Of a DNA stretch of 64,000 bases, positions 1 to 12,535 are shown piece after piece (the first letter of the stretch is position 1; every line of letters begins with the position of its first letter). Both the position numbers and the translations under genes were made by a program. The stretch is taken from NCBI GenBank assembly GCA_022478985.1, contig JAKSZP010009254.1, forward strand, positions 183,422-247,421. Reading direction: 5' to 3'. This DNA comes from Massospora cicadina. Lineage: Eukaryota; Entomophthoromycota; Entomophthoromycetes; Entomophthorales; Entomophthoraceae. The notes below the pieces were generated by a model. The model saw only the letters and a list, made by a program, of their open reading frames with translations, was not told the DNA's origin and did no database searches.

Positions 1-492
1 TCTGTAACTTAACCTTCTCTAGAGGTTCAAAGGTTCCAATCAATTCTCGTGGATGGATAAATACTTCAGTCATAAATAATTGGACTTTAAACTAAAAATA
101 ACTATGAGATGTAAAAATGTTCTTTATTTAAAGTTAGTCAGTACTTAATTATAGTACTCTTGAAAAGTAAAAGTGAATTATGATTCATTGGGAATGGTGA
201 AGAGTGATTCATTGTTCATTCTTGATTTCCGCGTGGGTTGTCCTAATTTGAATCCCGCCTGGAAGGTCAGCTGAGCTTCTTGATCTCCTGGTTATAGTTG
301 CATAGCATAAGTTAAGTTAGTTTAACCTTAACTAGGAGCTCTTCCAATAGTCCAGGTCTAGAGGTCCAGCTTGCTAACTTCCAGAATGAACAGCTGATGA
401 AGATGTTGGGAGCTTTGGGCCACAGGTGATGTAGTCATGTAAATGTGGCCCTGGAATTAAGTAAAATATTTGTGATTGATACTGAAATGATA
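1..492. other. Flank without a recognisable gene
   Basis: AT-rich DNA upstream of the first H element. I see no convincing coding frame. The segment around 478-492 is the left target-site duplication of the H1 insertion. Nothing else here can be assigned. Confidence 0.5.
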
Positions 493-2422
493 CTCTCTTT
501 CTTCTCGGCGTAAATTTCCAAGCAAAATTACACAAATTTATAAAACAAATCGAATTCACCCATTGTAGTTTTGCTCTGATGTCCTCAGATTCTCCGCTGG
601 CTGCTCCAGCATGGGGCAGCAGCAAAACTCCCCTGCCATTTTCCGTCCAACAGGAAAACGTGATAGGACTGGTTCACTCAGTCATTCCAAACCTATGGGA
701 AGATTCATTCCACCCAAGGACCTAGACGCCCACCTTGCTCATACCCAAGCAGTACCTCGCTGCCCCCTAGTGCTCCCCCAGAGCAACATGTGTTATGGCC
801 TAAGGGTTGAATATGGGAAACTATTCCCATACCACAACCAAGCCATTATTGAAATGGCACAGGCGGTGATGACACCCGCCGACTTTATTGATTTCTGCCC
901 CTACAAGGGGTATTTTAACCTCAGCTTCACCTGTAAAGCTGACGCTGCCACTTCAGCAACTGTGCCCCTGGTATTCCAGGGCACCCCTCTCCCCACAACT
1001 TGGACTTGGCTCCCAGTGGACACCACTTTGGTGGTACAGTTTGCTGGCTTTCCCACCCACCTCCCCCTGAAGTGCTTCACCATGAGCTGATAGACGGTTT
1101 GGCAACCTATGGCTCCAGCCCCATCTTACAATTTGTGGTCCCAAATGGGGCCACATGACTCACTGGGCCTCGGGCATATGCCACAATCAGCCCTGAATTT
1201 AATAAAATCGCGGTGTTAATTCCGCCGTGCACAAAGATTCCCTCAGCGCCCAACCATCCATTTTGGGCCCATGTCAAGGGCGGGCGGACGATCTTTTCAT
1301 CATGTTTCAGGTTAGACCACTCGAAATGCAAGTGCCCCTCCTCAACCACCTCCAGTGGATCGGATGATTCATCCACCAACCTCCAATCTGCTGCCCACCC
1401 TGTACAATTCCTGGTATGGGGTATAATCCTATCTCCCTCACCCCCAAAGCCTGTTGCTGCAGCTGCACCTGCAACCACAAATCAGCCTCCTCCTCACCCA
1501 ATGCCATAAACAATTCCATCAATCAAGCATCAGATTGGATCCCAGTCCAATCTCATGCTTCCTTAAAAAATTCACCCAAACCTCAACCATATGCTGATTC
1601 CCCAATTCAAATCAACCAAAACCCATGGGAATTATTGGCTGAAATTGACAAATCAGGTAATATCATTGAAGAACTATCTCTGCAAATTGAGCGGTTTGTT
1701 AATGCAGAATGGGATGCCAGATACCCCCCTTGACTATATACCCCTCAGCCAAATGCCAAATTGTTTTGCAGTAATCACCAGCTTGCAGTTGAAGTAGCTG
1801 CAACACCAGATTGTCATCCCCTGCATAAATCTGTCACTAAATCAGTAGCGATGCTCACAGGAGGTATTACACCTCCTGTTATCCCTGCAACATTAACTCC
1901 AAAAATTAAAATCACGGTGAACCAGCTATACAAAAATGCAAATGATGCTATCCAGAACGTGGCAACTATAGCACGAAATCTAAAATCAAAAATAACCTAA
2001 ACCAACATTGCCATGTTCATTAGACTCCCAGACGCCCACATCAAAGCTGGAAAATCTTTAACTGAATATTTCAGTGCCATTTATCTAGCTGCCAATTTTC
2101 ATAAAAATTCCAATTATCAGTGATATTGAACCCCATGCCGCAGATGCCCCAACGCCATTACTGTCAGCTGTGGCACATACTCTACTATGGGAGGAAGAAG
2201 CTGCTACCAAAGAGGCTGCCAAAGACGAGCCCCCCGACCCCCCTCCCCTTCCACCATGGAGGGATAAGCGGTTTCTGCTGCCCACCTGGTTGGTTGTTTT
2301 TGTTTCATTTCATTCAAACCGCTCATTAGGGCGTTTTGTTTAAACCAAGTAGTTATGTTAGTTTTTAGTTAGTTTTAGTTTCGGTAATGTCCATCCCCTG
2401 GTCAGCTTGCCTCAAATAAATA
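493..2422 (+). mobile_element. Family H ORF1-only retrotransposon, copy H1
   Basis: Non-LTR element of 1930 bp bounded by a 15-bp target duplication (tgatactgaaaYgat at 478-492 and 2423-2437). It starts with a pyrimidine-rich leader (ctctctttcttctcgg) and ends with the shared tail around 2389-2422 (ccatcccctggtcagc, then ctcaaataaa). Its length matches copy H5 (1931 bp), which suggests both are full length. One long decayed frame codes for an ORF1-like protein, and no endonuclease or reverse transcriptase is present. It must therefore depend on another element's ORF2; the shared tail points to the LINEs described below. That dependence is inference. Confidence 0.8.
579..2267 (+). pseudogene. 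H1 ORF1-like (Gag-like) protein, broken
   Basis: Family H protein of about 560 residues, decayed by frameshifts and stops. The ATG at 579 is the position conserved in H2, H3 and H5. An early frameshift moves the reading into the frame with GKRDRTGS, followed by a conserved block (LRVEYGKLFPY ... CPYKGYFNLSF ... TLVVQFAGFP). Next comes a knuckle-like site near 1300-1340, where the first Cys is Ser and SSCFRLDHSKCKC remains. The C-terminal region has QNPWELLAEIDKSGN (about 1617-1661), a helical stretch, and an end motif near HAADAPTPLLSAL. The frame stops just after ATGGAGGGA. The first half resembles the LINE ORF1 in order of blocks; the C-terminal domain is not recognised. Confidence 0.7.
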
Positions 2423-2437
2423 TGATACTGAAACGAT

Positions 2438-5001
2438 CATTAGTCAAATTCAGAGTAATTAAGGTAATACTTCAAATAGAATACCTAAATTAATGATGTA
2501 AGCTTGAACCTTAATCTGGGACACATGGGACCATTTGAGAAGCTTTAAGGTCAAGTCCCACACAGCAGCATATATTGACCTTCTCCCTAAGGCAAGGGTT
2601 ACACCTTGCATAGGGAAGATCTCAACAGAGCTCATAGAAGAGTTCCACCAGAATAACTCAAATGCACCCTGTTCTCTTCAAAAATATGGCGTCTCTCCTT
2701 CCAATTAAAGTCTATATAAATTATAAAAATTATGCCTTACTTATGTCCCAAGGATGTGGCATGTATCCTGTTCCCAAAGGAAAGAATAATGTAAGTCCAG
2801 ATGACCAGCCCCTCCAACTGGATTGTGAGCAATTTCCACACAGAAGTAGTAAGGGTCCCAAACCCCAGAAGAGCTTTTTTCTCAGATCAGTGACTTAGAT
2901 CATGTGATAAATGAGCGGTGTATTACTGCCCTGGAACCTAAAGAAATTCCCTCTCTGTCCCATTTCTACACTGATCTGTTAAGAATTATTGTAGTGTGCA
3001 AAAAGGTTTTAGTTTAAGGCCCTCTAGCAGGACCCTTAGGATCCCCTTGAGTGTGGCCCAGTCATGGATGATATCCAAAGAACTGCCCCGCTCTACTCAA
3101 ATCCCCTAATAAGCCTTAATTCATTTCATAAGCCAGATCAGGTTTATTTTTTAATATTTGGACCGCGGATCAAACTCACAGATCACACATTTGCTAACAA
3201 TATCTGTACAATTAACTATTGATAGGATGGGTTCTTGCAGAACTGGTGTTAGTAATTTACCAGTTGATCAAAATCCATTCAAGTTTAATAACATCTTTCT
3301 AGATTTCACCTTGATCTGGTGGACATGGCCAAAGCTTCTATCACACCATTTGAGACTTCCAATGCCTTCACCTTCAACCCTTTCATGAAAAGCCCAATCA
3401 GTCAATTATGGTGCCCAGAAAGAGGTTTAGTCATTTTAAGTTTTTAATCTCCCTTCTCTACTCTGCTTTATAGGCAATCATCCTCCTTAGGGAAGGTTGC
3501 CAATTTATTCTTTCATTTTTCCCTTCATAATCTTTTTTAGAAAATAAATTGTAATTGTACTCTTTATTTGTAAATTCACCCTACATATATTCCTGTTGAT
3601 TGTCTCTAAAGGCTCTAGTGATACACACTGTAATCAATAAAAAATTCTAGATTTCTTGAGCAAGCATATTAATCTATGTATCAAATATCACTCAATGCCT
3701 TCCATGAGTTTATGAATAATTTTCTCTGTGACTATGTCTGCCAATCTGCCACGCATGCTGCAGAAACCTTCAACTGCCATGTTTCAGCTGATCCACCCCA
3801 TATGGTTCATGATCCACCCAATGTTTATTTAAAAATTAATCTGATCTTATTTAAAACAATACTAAACTACATATTTGGAGGTATTATTGACCACTATGCC
3901 TCTCCCACTCATGGGGTTGTCCCAGTAAGGCCCGTAGTTGCCCTATTACAGCCTTTTGGCTTGTTGTAGGGACCTCTGGTATGTTTTTTGAGAAAATAAC
4001 TCATCAATCAATCCCTAGGGCATCCCATTAAAAATAAATCAGTGCAGCTAAGCGTCTGGCATTCATAATCATATACTAGAAATTATCTGTTGGGCATCGC
4101 CCTTCTTAGGGTGAAGCCTCTTGCTTGGGGCTGTGACTTGCCAATATTAAATTATTGGTGAATATTGGATTGTGCTCCCCATCAACTTGGGTTGAGCTAA
4201 TATTAAGTGTCGGAGATCATCCCCAATAGCATTTATTGATATTTATAGCCGGATAATAGTAAGCAATAGATCCCAGAAGCATTTGAGTCTAAGGATTACT
4301 GGCAACTAATTCTGAGGATAAACCTTCTATATTTGCTATTGCCAAAATATTATTAGTTTTATCAGCAATCAATGCAAAAGTTTCTTTAAGTGAGCCATTA
4401 ACTTGTCATCAATTAGTATTTTCCCTGGGCTTCTCATGAAATCTCTCACCCACAGTATTAGCCTTAGCCCTTTAATTATGGTAAGGCTCCTATAATAAAA
4501 ATCACCTTTTACCCTACTATAACTAATTTAATATCATTCATATTTACTATACTTTATTTAATTTCATAAATGAACTATTATCCACCTAGAATCGAGGCTG
4601 GTAAACTTAGGGGACTTTGGCCCTCTCTCTTGGGCAGGGTGATGAACTAAGCCTACCGCACTTGCCCCCTTGTTGGGATTATGAGCCTTCACCATGCAAG
4701 CACCCTAAGTGTCCAGAAATCCCAACACTGTCAAATAAAACCAAGAAGAACAGTTTTTTTAAATTAGATTTTGACCCTGAAACCATCCCTCTCAACTTTA
4801 CAAAGGTTCCAAATCCTCTTCCATTTCACATGATTCAAATTACAGAAGTATAAAGCCACCTTCTAGTCTATGGATACTATTATGAGTGTTCATGCGCCTG
4901 CCTCTATAGCCCAGTTTTCTATTGGAACATACGATCCTAGTAGATGCTGCAACCATAATTTCACCAACCCTTAGATGGGTTCTCCATATCATGCAAGGTT
5001 G
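2438..5001. other. Relic repeat DNA, no gene
   Basis: No intact coding frame longer than about 97 codons. The stretch 2740-2900 encodes a fragment with LDCEQFPHR...KGPK that recurs in altered form at 61220-61360, so it is probably an old transposon coding remnant. The part around 4085-4260 (CCCCATCAACTTGGGTTGAGC type) resembles 8940-9080 and, more weakly, the LTRs starting at 5007, which suggests an old LTR relative. The rest is AT-rich and unassigned. Confidence 0.5.
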
Positions 5002-5006
5002 GTCCC

Positions 5007-6058
5007 TGTCAGAATTTTAACCAGATGGAATCCTCCAATGATTAATTGTATTTGGGATAAAATGGCCATTCCTGGCGGAATGTCTTATTGACTGAATTTC
5101 GTATAATTTAAGATTGCTGGTTATTTTCTCCCCAATTTGGGTTGAGCCAAAATTAGTATTCCGCCAAGTTTGGAAGTAGGTTTGAGTGGGGCCAATCGGT
5201 GGCCCCAAATTAGTATAAGGATTTTGGTGACTAATAGCTGAGGATGATCCAATTGGTATCAGGCAGCAGAATCAATGTTTAATGCCAACTGCCATTTGTG
5301 GTACATTGTGGGATTTCCGGCGGAAAGCTGATATATTCACTCCATTTGTTCAACAATAAAATTGCTGCCTGATAATCTGATGCTGGCGGATCCAACAATT
5401 ATAAGTTTGAGGTGGCTGAGGTTGTTTCTGGTGCCTCATTTAGTATAATCATTATCACCTGAATAAAATGTTTCCTAATCAGTTGACTGAGATAAGTCAA
5501 TAAGAGATGTTGGCGAGATGCCAAGATATTCCAAGTTAAAGTGAGCGACCAAAGTTGTTTCCAGTGCATTTATATCAACTCAAAGGTCAAACCCAAATTT
5601 GACATTTATTTAGATTATCATTTATATGGCTCACCAGCAACTTAAGGCTGAGGATGAGCCAAATCTAATTCAGAAATTTGGAAGGACAGAGCGAGAGGGT
5701 CGATGCCAGGGAAGAGAATAATGTAGTAGAAGAAGAAGAAGAGTGGTTGGCTGGAAGAACCAGTGGAAGAGCCAATAGGTTGGCGGTGGGCACAGTAGCC
5801 CTTTTGTAATTAGTATAAATACCTGGCGCTTCCCTATCAATAAATATCTCCCTTTGCTTAATCTACCTTTTTTTATAGGTTTATATTTATTTTGTTGGTT
5901 AGGGATTAGGCTAGGGGATCCTCAAATGGCATGGGTGACATGCTAAGAGGTTAGCCAGCGCTGCTGGCCCTGACGCCTAAGGTGAAATGGCAAGAGCTGA
6001 CCAGTCTTCATACTGGTTAGCCTTCCAACTAGCAGAGCCCATAGTCAATTTTCTGACA
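5007..6058 (+). repeat. T1 left LTR
   Basis: Runs from TGTCAGAATT to TTTTCTGACA. Contains a TATA-like box at 5814-5820, an AATAAAT signal at 5839-5845, and a GAAGAAGAAGAAGAG microsatellite near 5730. Direct repeat of 6253-7307. Confidence 0.85.
5814..5845 (+). promoter_or_regulatory. LTR TATA box and poly(A) signal
   Basis: TATAAAT is followed 18 bp later by AATAAAT, the usual compact arrangement of promoter and RNA 3' end signal in an LTR. The same pair occurs in the right LTR (7063 onward) and in the solo copy near 37175-37210. Confidence 0.5.
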
Positions 6059-6252
6059 TTGGTGCTCAAAACAGGGGGACTCTGCTGGTTGGTGCTTAAG
6101 TAGCTGATAGTTTAGTGAATAGGTGGCAGTGATGCGCCACTGTAGTTTGGTTCCAGAGGTTAGTGGTGGCGGGGAGGGGCAAGCCCTGGACGCCCTCCCC
6201 AAACGCTGAGTTTGGAAGTAGGAGGATTACCATATGGTTAAGTGGAGGAATT
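6059..6252 (+). other. T1 internal region, non-coding
   Basis: 194 bp between the LTRs, relatively GC-rich, with a candidate primer-binding site at its left edge and a purine-rich run at its right edge. No protein is encoded. It may hold a packaging signal, but that is speculation. Confidence 0.6.
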
Positions 6253-7307
6253 TGTCAGAATTTTAACCAGATGGAATCCTCCAATGATTAGTTGCTATTT
6301 GGGATGAAATGGCTAATCCCGGCAGAATGGCTTATTGACTGAATTTCATATAATCTATGATTGCTGGTTAGTTGCTCCCCAGTTTGGGTTGAGCTGAAAT
6401 TAGTATTCCGCTGAGTTTGGAAGTAGGTTTGAGTGAGGCCAATTGGTGGCCCCAAATTAGTATAAGGATCACTAGAGACTAATAGCTGAGGATGATCCAA
6501 TTGGTATCAGTCAGCAGAATCAGTGCTTGAAGCCAACTGCCATTCATGGTGCGTTATGGGATTTCTGGCTGATAGCTGATGTATTTGCTTCATTTGTTCA
6601 TCAATGAAATCGCTTCCTGATAATTTGATGTTGGAAGATCCAACAATTATGAGCTCAAGGTGGCTGGGGTTGTTTCTGGTGCCTCATTTGGTATAATCAT
6701 TATTGCCTGATAAAGGCGATTCCTAATCAGTCAACTGAGATAAATTGAGAAGAGATGTCAGTGAGATGCTGAGATATTCTGAGTTAAAGAGAGCGATTAA
6801 AGTTATTTCAGGTGCATATATATCAACTTATAGGTCAAACCCAAATTTGACATTTATTTAGATTATCATTTATATGGCTCACCGGTGACTTAAGGCCAAG
6901 TATGAGCCAAAACTAATTTGGACATTGGGAAGGACATAGCGAGAGGGTTTGACGCCAGGGAAGAGAATAATGTAGTAGTAGAAGAAGAAGAGTGGTTGGC
7001 TGGAAGAACCAGCGGAAGAGCTGATAGGTCAGCGGTGGGTGAAGTAGCCCTTTTGTAAATAGTATAAATACCTGTCGCTTCCCTTTCAATAAATATCTCC
7101 CTTTGCCTAATCTACCTTTGTTTATAAGTTTATATTTATTTCGTTGGTTAGGGATTAGGCTAGGGGATCCTCAAATGGCATGAGTGACATGCCAAGGGGT
7201 TAGCCAGCGCAGCTGGCCCTGACGCCTAAGATGAAATGGCAAGAGCTTACCAGTCTTCATAATGGACAGCCTGCCAACTAGCAGAACCCAAAGTCAATTT
7301 TCTGACA
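6253..7307 (+). repeat. T1 right LTR
   Basis: Direct repeat of the left LTR with scattered substitutions and small indels, mostly transitions. The divergence means the insertion is not recent. Confidence 0.85.
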
Positions 7308-7312
7308 GTCCC

Positions 7313-8929
7313 CGATGTCTAATATCAGAGCCTCCCCCAAAACCAAGAGGCTTCTATCTTAGGTTTTTCATAGTTTTTGGACTACATTTTGTGAACTTAT
7401 TTTTACCCAAATAAAGTTTTTTGTTGTCTAAAACTTACATTATTTCTTTTTTAGCTTTGCCAAACCTTTTCAGCTTTAGGATGATATACTTAGTATTCCA
7501 TCTGTATTGGAGTGTTCTAATAATAAAAAAGACTGCACTGGTACTTTAGATATGTCAACACCCAGAACACCATCCAGAATACCTCTGGTAATGCTATCCA
7601 TATCATGGGATATAAAAAGCATAGTACAAATTGTGCACTAGCCATAGATTCTCAAAAGTTGGAAATCACAGTCACTAAATGTCAGATAGACTTCTTAAAG
7701 TCATAAATAAAATTTGATTTCTTTTAATTTTTTATTTAAAGTAAAGAACTGGGAGGAGGAAAAAATGGAGTGACAGCAAAACCTTTTGGGGTCTGCTGCC
7801 TTAGATCACAAGCTTAGGGAACAGAAACAACTGTATTTTATAGGGGATTATTATGCAATTTGACTACAGTGGACCACACCCTAAATTGGTGTTGATACCA
7901 ATTTGGATCTGACCTGACCCACAGAATTAGCATCAAATTTCATTTCATGAGAACTTTTTCCCATTGGGATTGCTTTTGACATGGGAATGATGACCCCTTT
8001 GGCAGACAGCGGGTTGCTCCCACAGCCCAGCCATATGTGGGCAGTCCCATTGAGTAGGAAAATGGTTTATATCTCCCATATCTTTCTTGGAAATCTATAT
8101 TTTCTGGCAATAGGAGAAATGGCGGTTATGATTTTTCTGAATCCAAAACTAATTTTATTTATTTATTTATTTTTACTAGATATTGACTTAGATTTACCAA
8201 TGGATTTTGAACTAGTTGAGGCAACCTCTGGTGGAGGGGAATCACTGCCACTCCTCTGCTGACAATGGCCTCTGGCCACTGACTGTCATGAAAGTGGAAA
8301 ATGAATTTAGACTGGCCAGCCATTCAGGGGTGCGTGAGCACCAGAAGTTAAGCCAGAATTCCAAAGGACTGATGCTCAAATGACTTGAAAGTGGGATGGA
8401 AGGTAGTTGAACCATGAATGGTACTTGAGATGGTGGTAAGAATCAAACTGGCATAAAGCCAGGTTGTTGCCACTATGGAGCCAGCAGATTTGGGCGCAGA
8501 AAGCTTTTGTTCTATAACAATTGGGGAGTTGGTTCCACTGCAGGGTTGTTAGCAAGAGGGAAGGTGGCAAGATTGTGAAATATAACCCATTGGGGAGGTA
8601 AAGTCTTCAACAAAAGTAACAGATCCTGATGCCAGATAGCTTCACAAAAAGAAAGTGTTAAAGGATACCCTGAGGTTGGTATGCTCAGTCAATGATAGTA
8701 GGCAACATTGTTGTTATGATGGCCATGATGGCCCAGTAATTGCATAACCCAAAAATTATCTTCAGGTCTGGGTTTTGCGGTAGATACCAAGGGAGAAATT
8801 TTCAGTAATCAAATTTATTTAGTGAAAGTGTTTTTATTTCAAAATAAGGTAAAGAAGTTGACTGACAATCTTACCTGTCAGGGATGACTGCTTAAATACT
8901 CAGTCACTTTATGGAATAAGTTGACATGT
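7313..8929. other. Relic DNA, no gene assigned
   Basis: The longest frame is 93 codons at 7981-8262 and looks like chance or transposon debris (AT-rich, hydrophobic, no motif). No LTR ends, target duplications or shared tails were found. Confidence 0.4.
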
Positions 8930-9181
8930 GTAAGGATTCTCCCTTTATTGGGGGAAGCCTCAACTAGGGGTTGAAAACTTTTTATGGGCAGATGCTGGAT
9001 TGGGCCCCCCATTAACTTGGGTTAAGTCCAATCCGAAGTATTGGGGATCAACCCTAATAGTATTAATTAATTATTTAATTGATTAAGTAGATATCAGCAA
9101 CTAATGATGATAATATCAAAAATCAATCAGAATGTGGGAATGTCTATCTTCTTGGTACAAAAATACAATTTAGGCCACAAC

Positions 9182-9250
9182 AGGATTTTAACCTGCATCA
9201 TGAGGGGCAATAGTGGGACACTCATCCCACTATGCCAGACCCCTTTTTTA
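9182..9250 (-). repeat. Possible tRNA-like SINE head
   Basis: Read on the minus strand, this has an A-box-like TGGCATAGTGGG and, about 35 bp on, a B-box-like GGTTAAAATCC, preceded by a GGGGTC start. That is the layout of a tRNA-derived SINE head. I could not find its 3' end or a target duplication, and the body does not carry the LINE-type tail seen in the other SINEs. Confidence 0.35.
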
Positions 9251-9357
9251 AAAAAAAGACTCCATACTTTATTAAATAAATTTAAGGGAAAGTAAGAGGG
9301 AAGGGTGGAATACAAGTGATTCAGCTGAGGGTAAAAAAAGACCAGGGATTTGGGCTG

Positions 9358-10724
9358 CTAGAGTTCTAGCACCTCCAACCATTGCTGATCGGTGATTGCC
9401 ATTGCTAGCCACAGTTCTAGCAGCGGCGGACTTACAGGCCATACTATTCTAAGATGATTAGTAGCTTCATTGCATGTGATGAGCAATCTGGCGGGGAAAG
9501 CCAAACGCGTGGCCTTATAACACCCAGGGATTATGCGTGAGAATTTTGAGATCCAGTGGAGCTGATCAGAGATAATCTGAATGGTCTTCAATACCAAACC
9601 TCTGTGATGGGGGCGCTCGTTGCTCATAACCTTGGTGATGAGAGCACAGTGAATTACCCATACACAATACTGGTAAATGAAGGCTCATAGTTGGATCTGA
9701 GCTGTTCTCAGGGTTTTTGTAAAGAACAGATCCTGCGATGGATGTATACCTGGAGGCGAATGATCACCTGATAGGATGTATTGCATCATGGACCAGTATT
9801 TTTTGAACATGCCACATTCATAATAGCAATGTGCTATATCTGCTTCCAGTTTGGTCACCAATATAGAGTCACCCCAACCTTGGTTGGTCTTCAATGGATC
9901 ACCTTGGTTCAGTGATTGGATATTTGGGATCAGCCGTCGATGCATTATCAAGCTATGGCCCCCTGTCAGAATGCCTTCATTGGGGATTGCGCCTGATTGT
10001 GTATCAGGCATTCCGCCCAATGAGTTACTCATGCTACCAAATTGATTTTGGTCAGAGACCATTTGCCCCCCCCAACTGGGCTGTTTTGGGGTTGGCACCC
10101 AACTTGTTCTTCACCCAAATACCCTGAGCTGATTTGGTAAGTTTCTCCATGTTGGTAGAAAACTTTTTATTGCTTGACTCCATTAGTTTAAATTGCTTAT
10201 TTTGTTATTCAAATCTGAGTCAGTTTCAGATCCTACCAATATCTCGTCCAGGTTTTTTGCTTTATTGGCAAGAGTTTTCTAACCCTGTGAGGCCCCAGTC
10301 CCCCTGCTAATTGAGGTTCACTGGGGAATATTTCTGAATCCGCTGTTCTTGGCATCAGCCCTCACTCCCGGAAGGTTGCATTTGTCATCTGGGTGTTGGT
10401 GGGCATCAATCCTAAGGAGTTGACCCCGTCATTCGCATTAATCATTAGTGCTCTGTGACCCATCTCCACGTTCATTCATTTTGTAGTCATTCGTGTCACC
10501 AGTTCATTACTTGGTGTATACGTGGTGGAATGCCCAGCCCCATTTCTAGTTGTGTTGGGGCTTGGTCCGGTGGGAAGGTTGGCAGATGGTTTGTCCATCT
10601 CAATGAACTTGATTTTATTATTAATAAAACTCACTATTGGCGCAGGCAAGTCATCCATTTCTATGTGCTGTGCACAGACGGGTGGCTTGCCTTCCCTACG
10701 CTTAGTTATTTTGCCTTTGTTCAC
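9358..10724 (-). pseudogene. Long decayed frame of unknown family
   Basis: Three collinear minus-strand open segments (10476-10724, 9685-10098 and 9358-9627) read as one protein-like region of several hundred residues broken by stops and frameshifts. The first part is rich in Asn, Thr, Ser and Pro. The second contains LVTKLEADIAHCYYECGMF, and the third has a Trp- and Leu-rich end. I recognise no domain. Its position among LTR relics and low-complexity N-terminal half suggest a Gag-like protein of an old LTR element, but that is inference. It could also be a decayed host gene. Confidence 0.35.
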
Positions 10725-11829
10725 TGTCTATAAAATTGCAGTGTGGTATGGCAGTTGGTTGCTCTTTCAGTTCTTGTTCAATTCTCTTTTTGTTATAAAA
10801 AGTGATATTTGTGAGAGAGAGGGATATGCCAGACCCCCTTGCATTATTTACAAAAAGTATCTATATATCTCATGCTGTTGGCAAATGATGCTGATCATTT
10901 GCCTATCCTGATCTATCCTATCTTTAATTAATTACCCTTGATATTTAATTAGCCTTGATTTATTATTCTTCCCTAGTACTATAAATAGTACTAAGTATTT
11001 CTATAATAATAAAAACTTTCCTTGCAGTATTATTTACTCTTTAAAGTTCAACTGTCATATTTATATTTAGATCTCAGTACAAAACCCAACGATTATTATA
11101 TTCAGCCCGCAGGAACCTCTGAACCATCGCCAACTGGTTAAGTTCCAACCATAGGGACTTTATTTGGACCTCTGAACCTCTAATAAAGGTTAAGTCATAT
11201 ATTATTTATATATTGGATTTTAGTGTGACATCCACATCTGTCCACATTCTTAAGTGAGCTTTGAAGGACCTGAGTCAATTTATTATCAGATTCTGTGTAA
11301 ATTCTGACAAAATGCATAGAATGGAGAACCCAATTTTCTGACTGAAAGTGGAAGAACTCAAGTGAGAATTGTTCAAACTAATGTGAACATGTTGGTGGAA
11401 GGCTGTGTCAATATAAATTCAGCCTCTAGACCCAAATCACTTTTTTATCATTATTGCACCTGCTCAAGTTGTGGTATCTTATTTGGCAGGTGGCAGGTAC
11501 CTCCCAGGGCCATTACATTTAGGGACAGTCCCAATTGGTTAGAAATAGGTTCAGGGCACCCAACCCAACTGCATCCATATTCTTCAGTTCATATACAATT
11601 TTTTTGAATCTTGGTAAAACTAGGCCTTGCCACAAAAGGGGAGGGAGCATTTTCCTCCAATGATCAAGCAGAACTTGAATCTGGTGCTAGTGAGGGATCC
11701 ACTTTATTCTTCCCATGTTGGTCCTATTCTGCTGCAACTTTGTCACATATCACCTTGATGCGCTGCATCAGTTTGCCAGTTGTCAGAATGGGAATGGGTT
11801 GGGGAACCTTCAGGAGTAGGCCATAACCC

Positions 11830-12140
11830 ACCACTTTTCTACCACATGGTCAAGCTCACCCTGTGTGATGAGGGGGATGGCTACACTCTTCAGATCCTTA
11901 TTGGTGGGAAATAGGAACAACTCTTAGCCAATTTAATGGGGCGCTCTCCCAGACTCATACTGTCACTTCACAACATATGCCCCAAATATTCTGTACCAAT
12001 TTATGGGTAAATAACAGAGAGGAGAGAGGCACAATTTTAAAGGGGTATACCATTACTCACCTTTTATCTACCACATGGGCTAAATTTTCTAGGGTGACAA
12101 GAGGGTAGCCACTGGTTTATTTCCTTCTTGGTGTGAAATG
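11830..12140 (-). pseudogene. Relic coding similar to LTR element D
   Basis: On the minus strand, 11850-11910 encodes AIPLITQGELDHVVEKW, close to AIPLITQGDLAHMVDKR encoded at the end of the D element frame (19525-19580). A second, weaker match just upstream (about 12080-12130) reads PLVTLENLAHVVDKR followed by a stop. This region is therefore an older relative, with the end motif apparently present twice. Confidence 0.45.
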
Positions 12141-12489
12141 GAATTTCTTCTGATTAAGTTTCAGGGGTTGCTTTCTAAGGCCTACGCATATGACAGTGAG
12201 TAAACCACATAAATCAAGTACCCCTCACATGGTATAAAGTAACATTGTTGGGATTTTTGCCCATATTCCTAGACAGCTAGATTACCAGGAATCGCTAGGG
12301 GATAATTCCATAATGCAAGTGAATTGGAAGATGGTTGACCCTGATTTTGGGGTAACTATGTTTGGGGGATTTTAGGTTATTCGCCTGGTCATATTCATCA
12401 GGGATTGATCTGGACAAATGCTTAAAATCTCATCAGGTGGAGTTGCCGATGAAATAGGGGCATCTGATAATCAATAACTATCAGGTGTA

Positions 12490-12535
12490 ACATCTATGAA
12501 TCCCCCTTGGGTTGGGACCATCTAGAACTAAAAAA
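12490..12535 (+). mobile_element. 46-bp retroposed LINE tail
   Basis: A very short insertion with the core cttgggttgggaccatc, tctagaacta and a short A-run, flanked by 17-bp duplications aataactatcRggtgta (12473-12489 and 12536-12552). C copy 2 at about 26930-26960 has the uninterrupted empty site, which confirms the insertion. It belongs to a second non-LTR family whose body is not in this window; its 3' end is unlike that of the LINEs here. Confidence 0.8.

Larger units (their letters stand above)
5007..7307 (+). mobile_element. Miniature LTR retrotransposon T1 (LTR-194 bp-LTR)
   Basis: Two direct repeats of 1052 and 1055 bp enclose only 194 bp. Each repeat begins TGTCAGAA and ends TTCTGACA, a perfect 8-bp inverted terminal repeat. 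The whole unit is flanked by the 5-bp target duplication gtccc (5002-5006 and 7308-7312), so it moved as one element. The internal 194 bp starts with ttggtgctcaaaacaggg, a candidate primer-binding site, and ends with the purine-rich aagtggaggaa, a candidate polypurine tract; these set the plus orientation. There is no coding capacity. It fits the TRIM class, or a deletion derivative of a larger element, and would need enzymes supplied in trans. Confidence 0.85.

Noticed and set aside
4617..4700. Alu-like phrase (gttgggattatgagcc)
   Set aside because: Only a short chance resemblance; no surrounding SINE structure, tail or target duplication.
5730..5750. GAA microsatellite as a functional repeat
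   Set aside because: It is a short run present in all T1 LTR copies and therefore part of the LTR sequence.
7981..8262. 93-codon frame as a membrane protein gene
   Set aside because: Hydrophobic stretch comes from an AT-rich ttattta run; no homologue recognised and no neighbouring gene structure.
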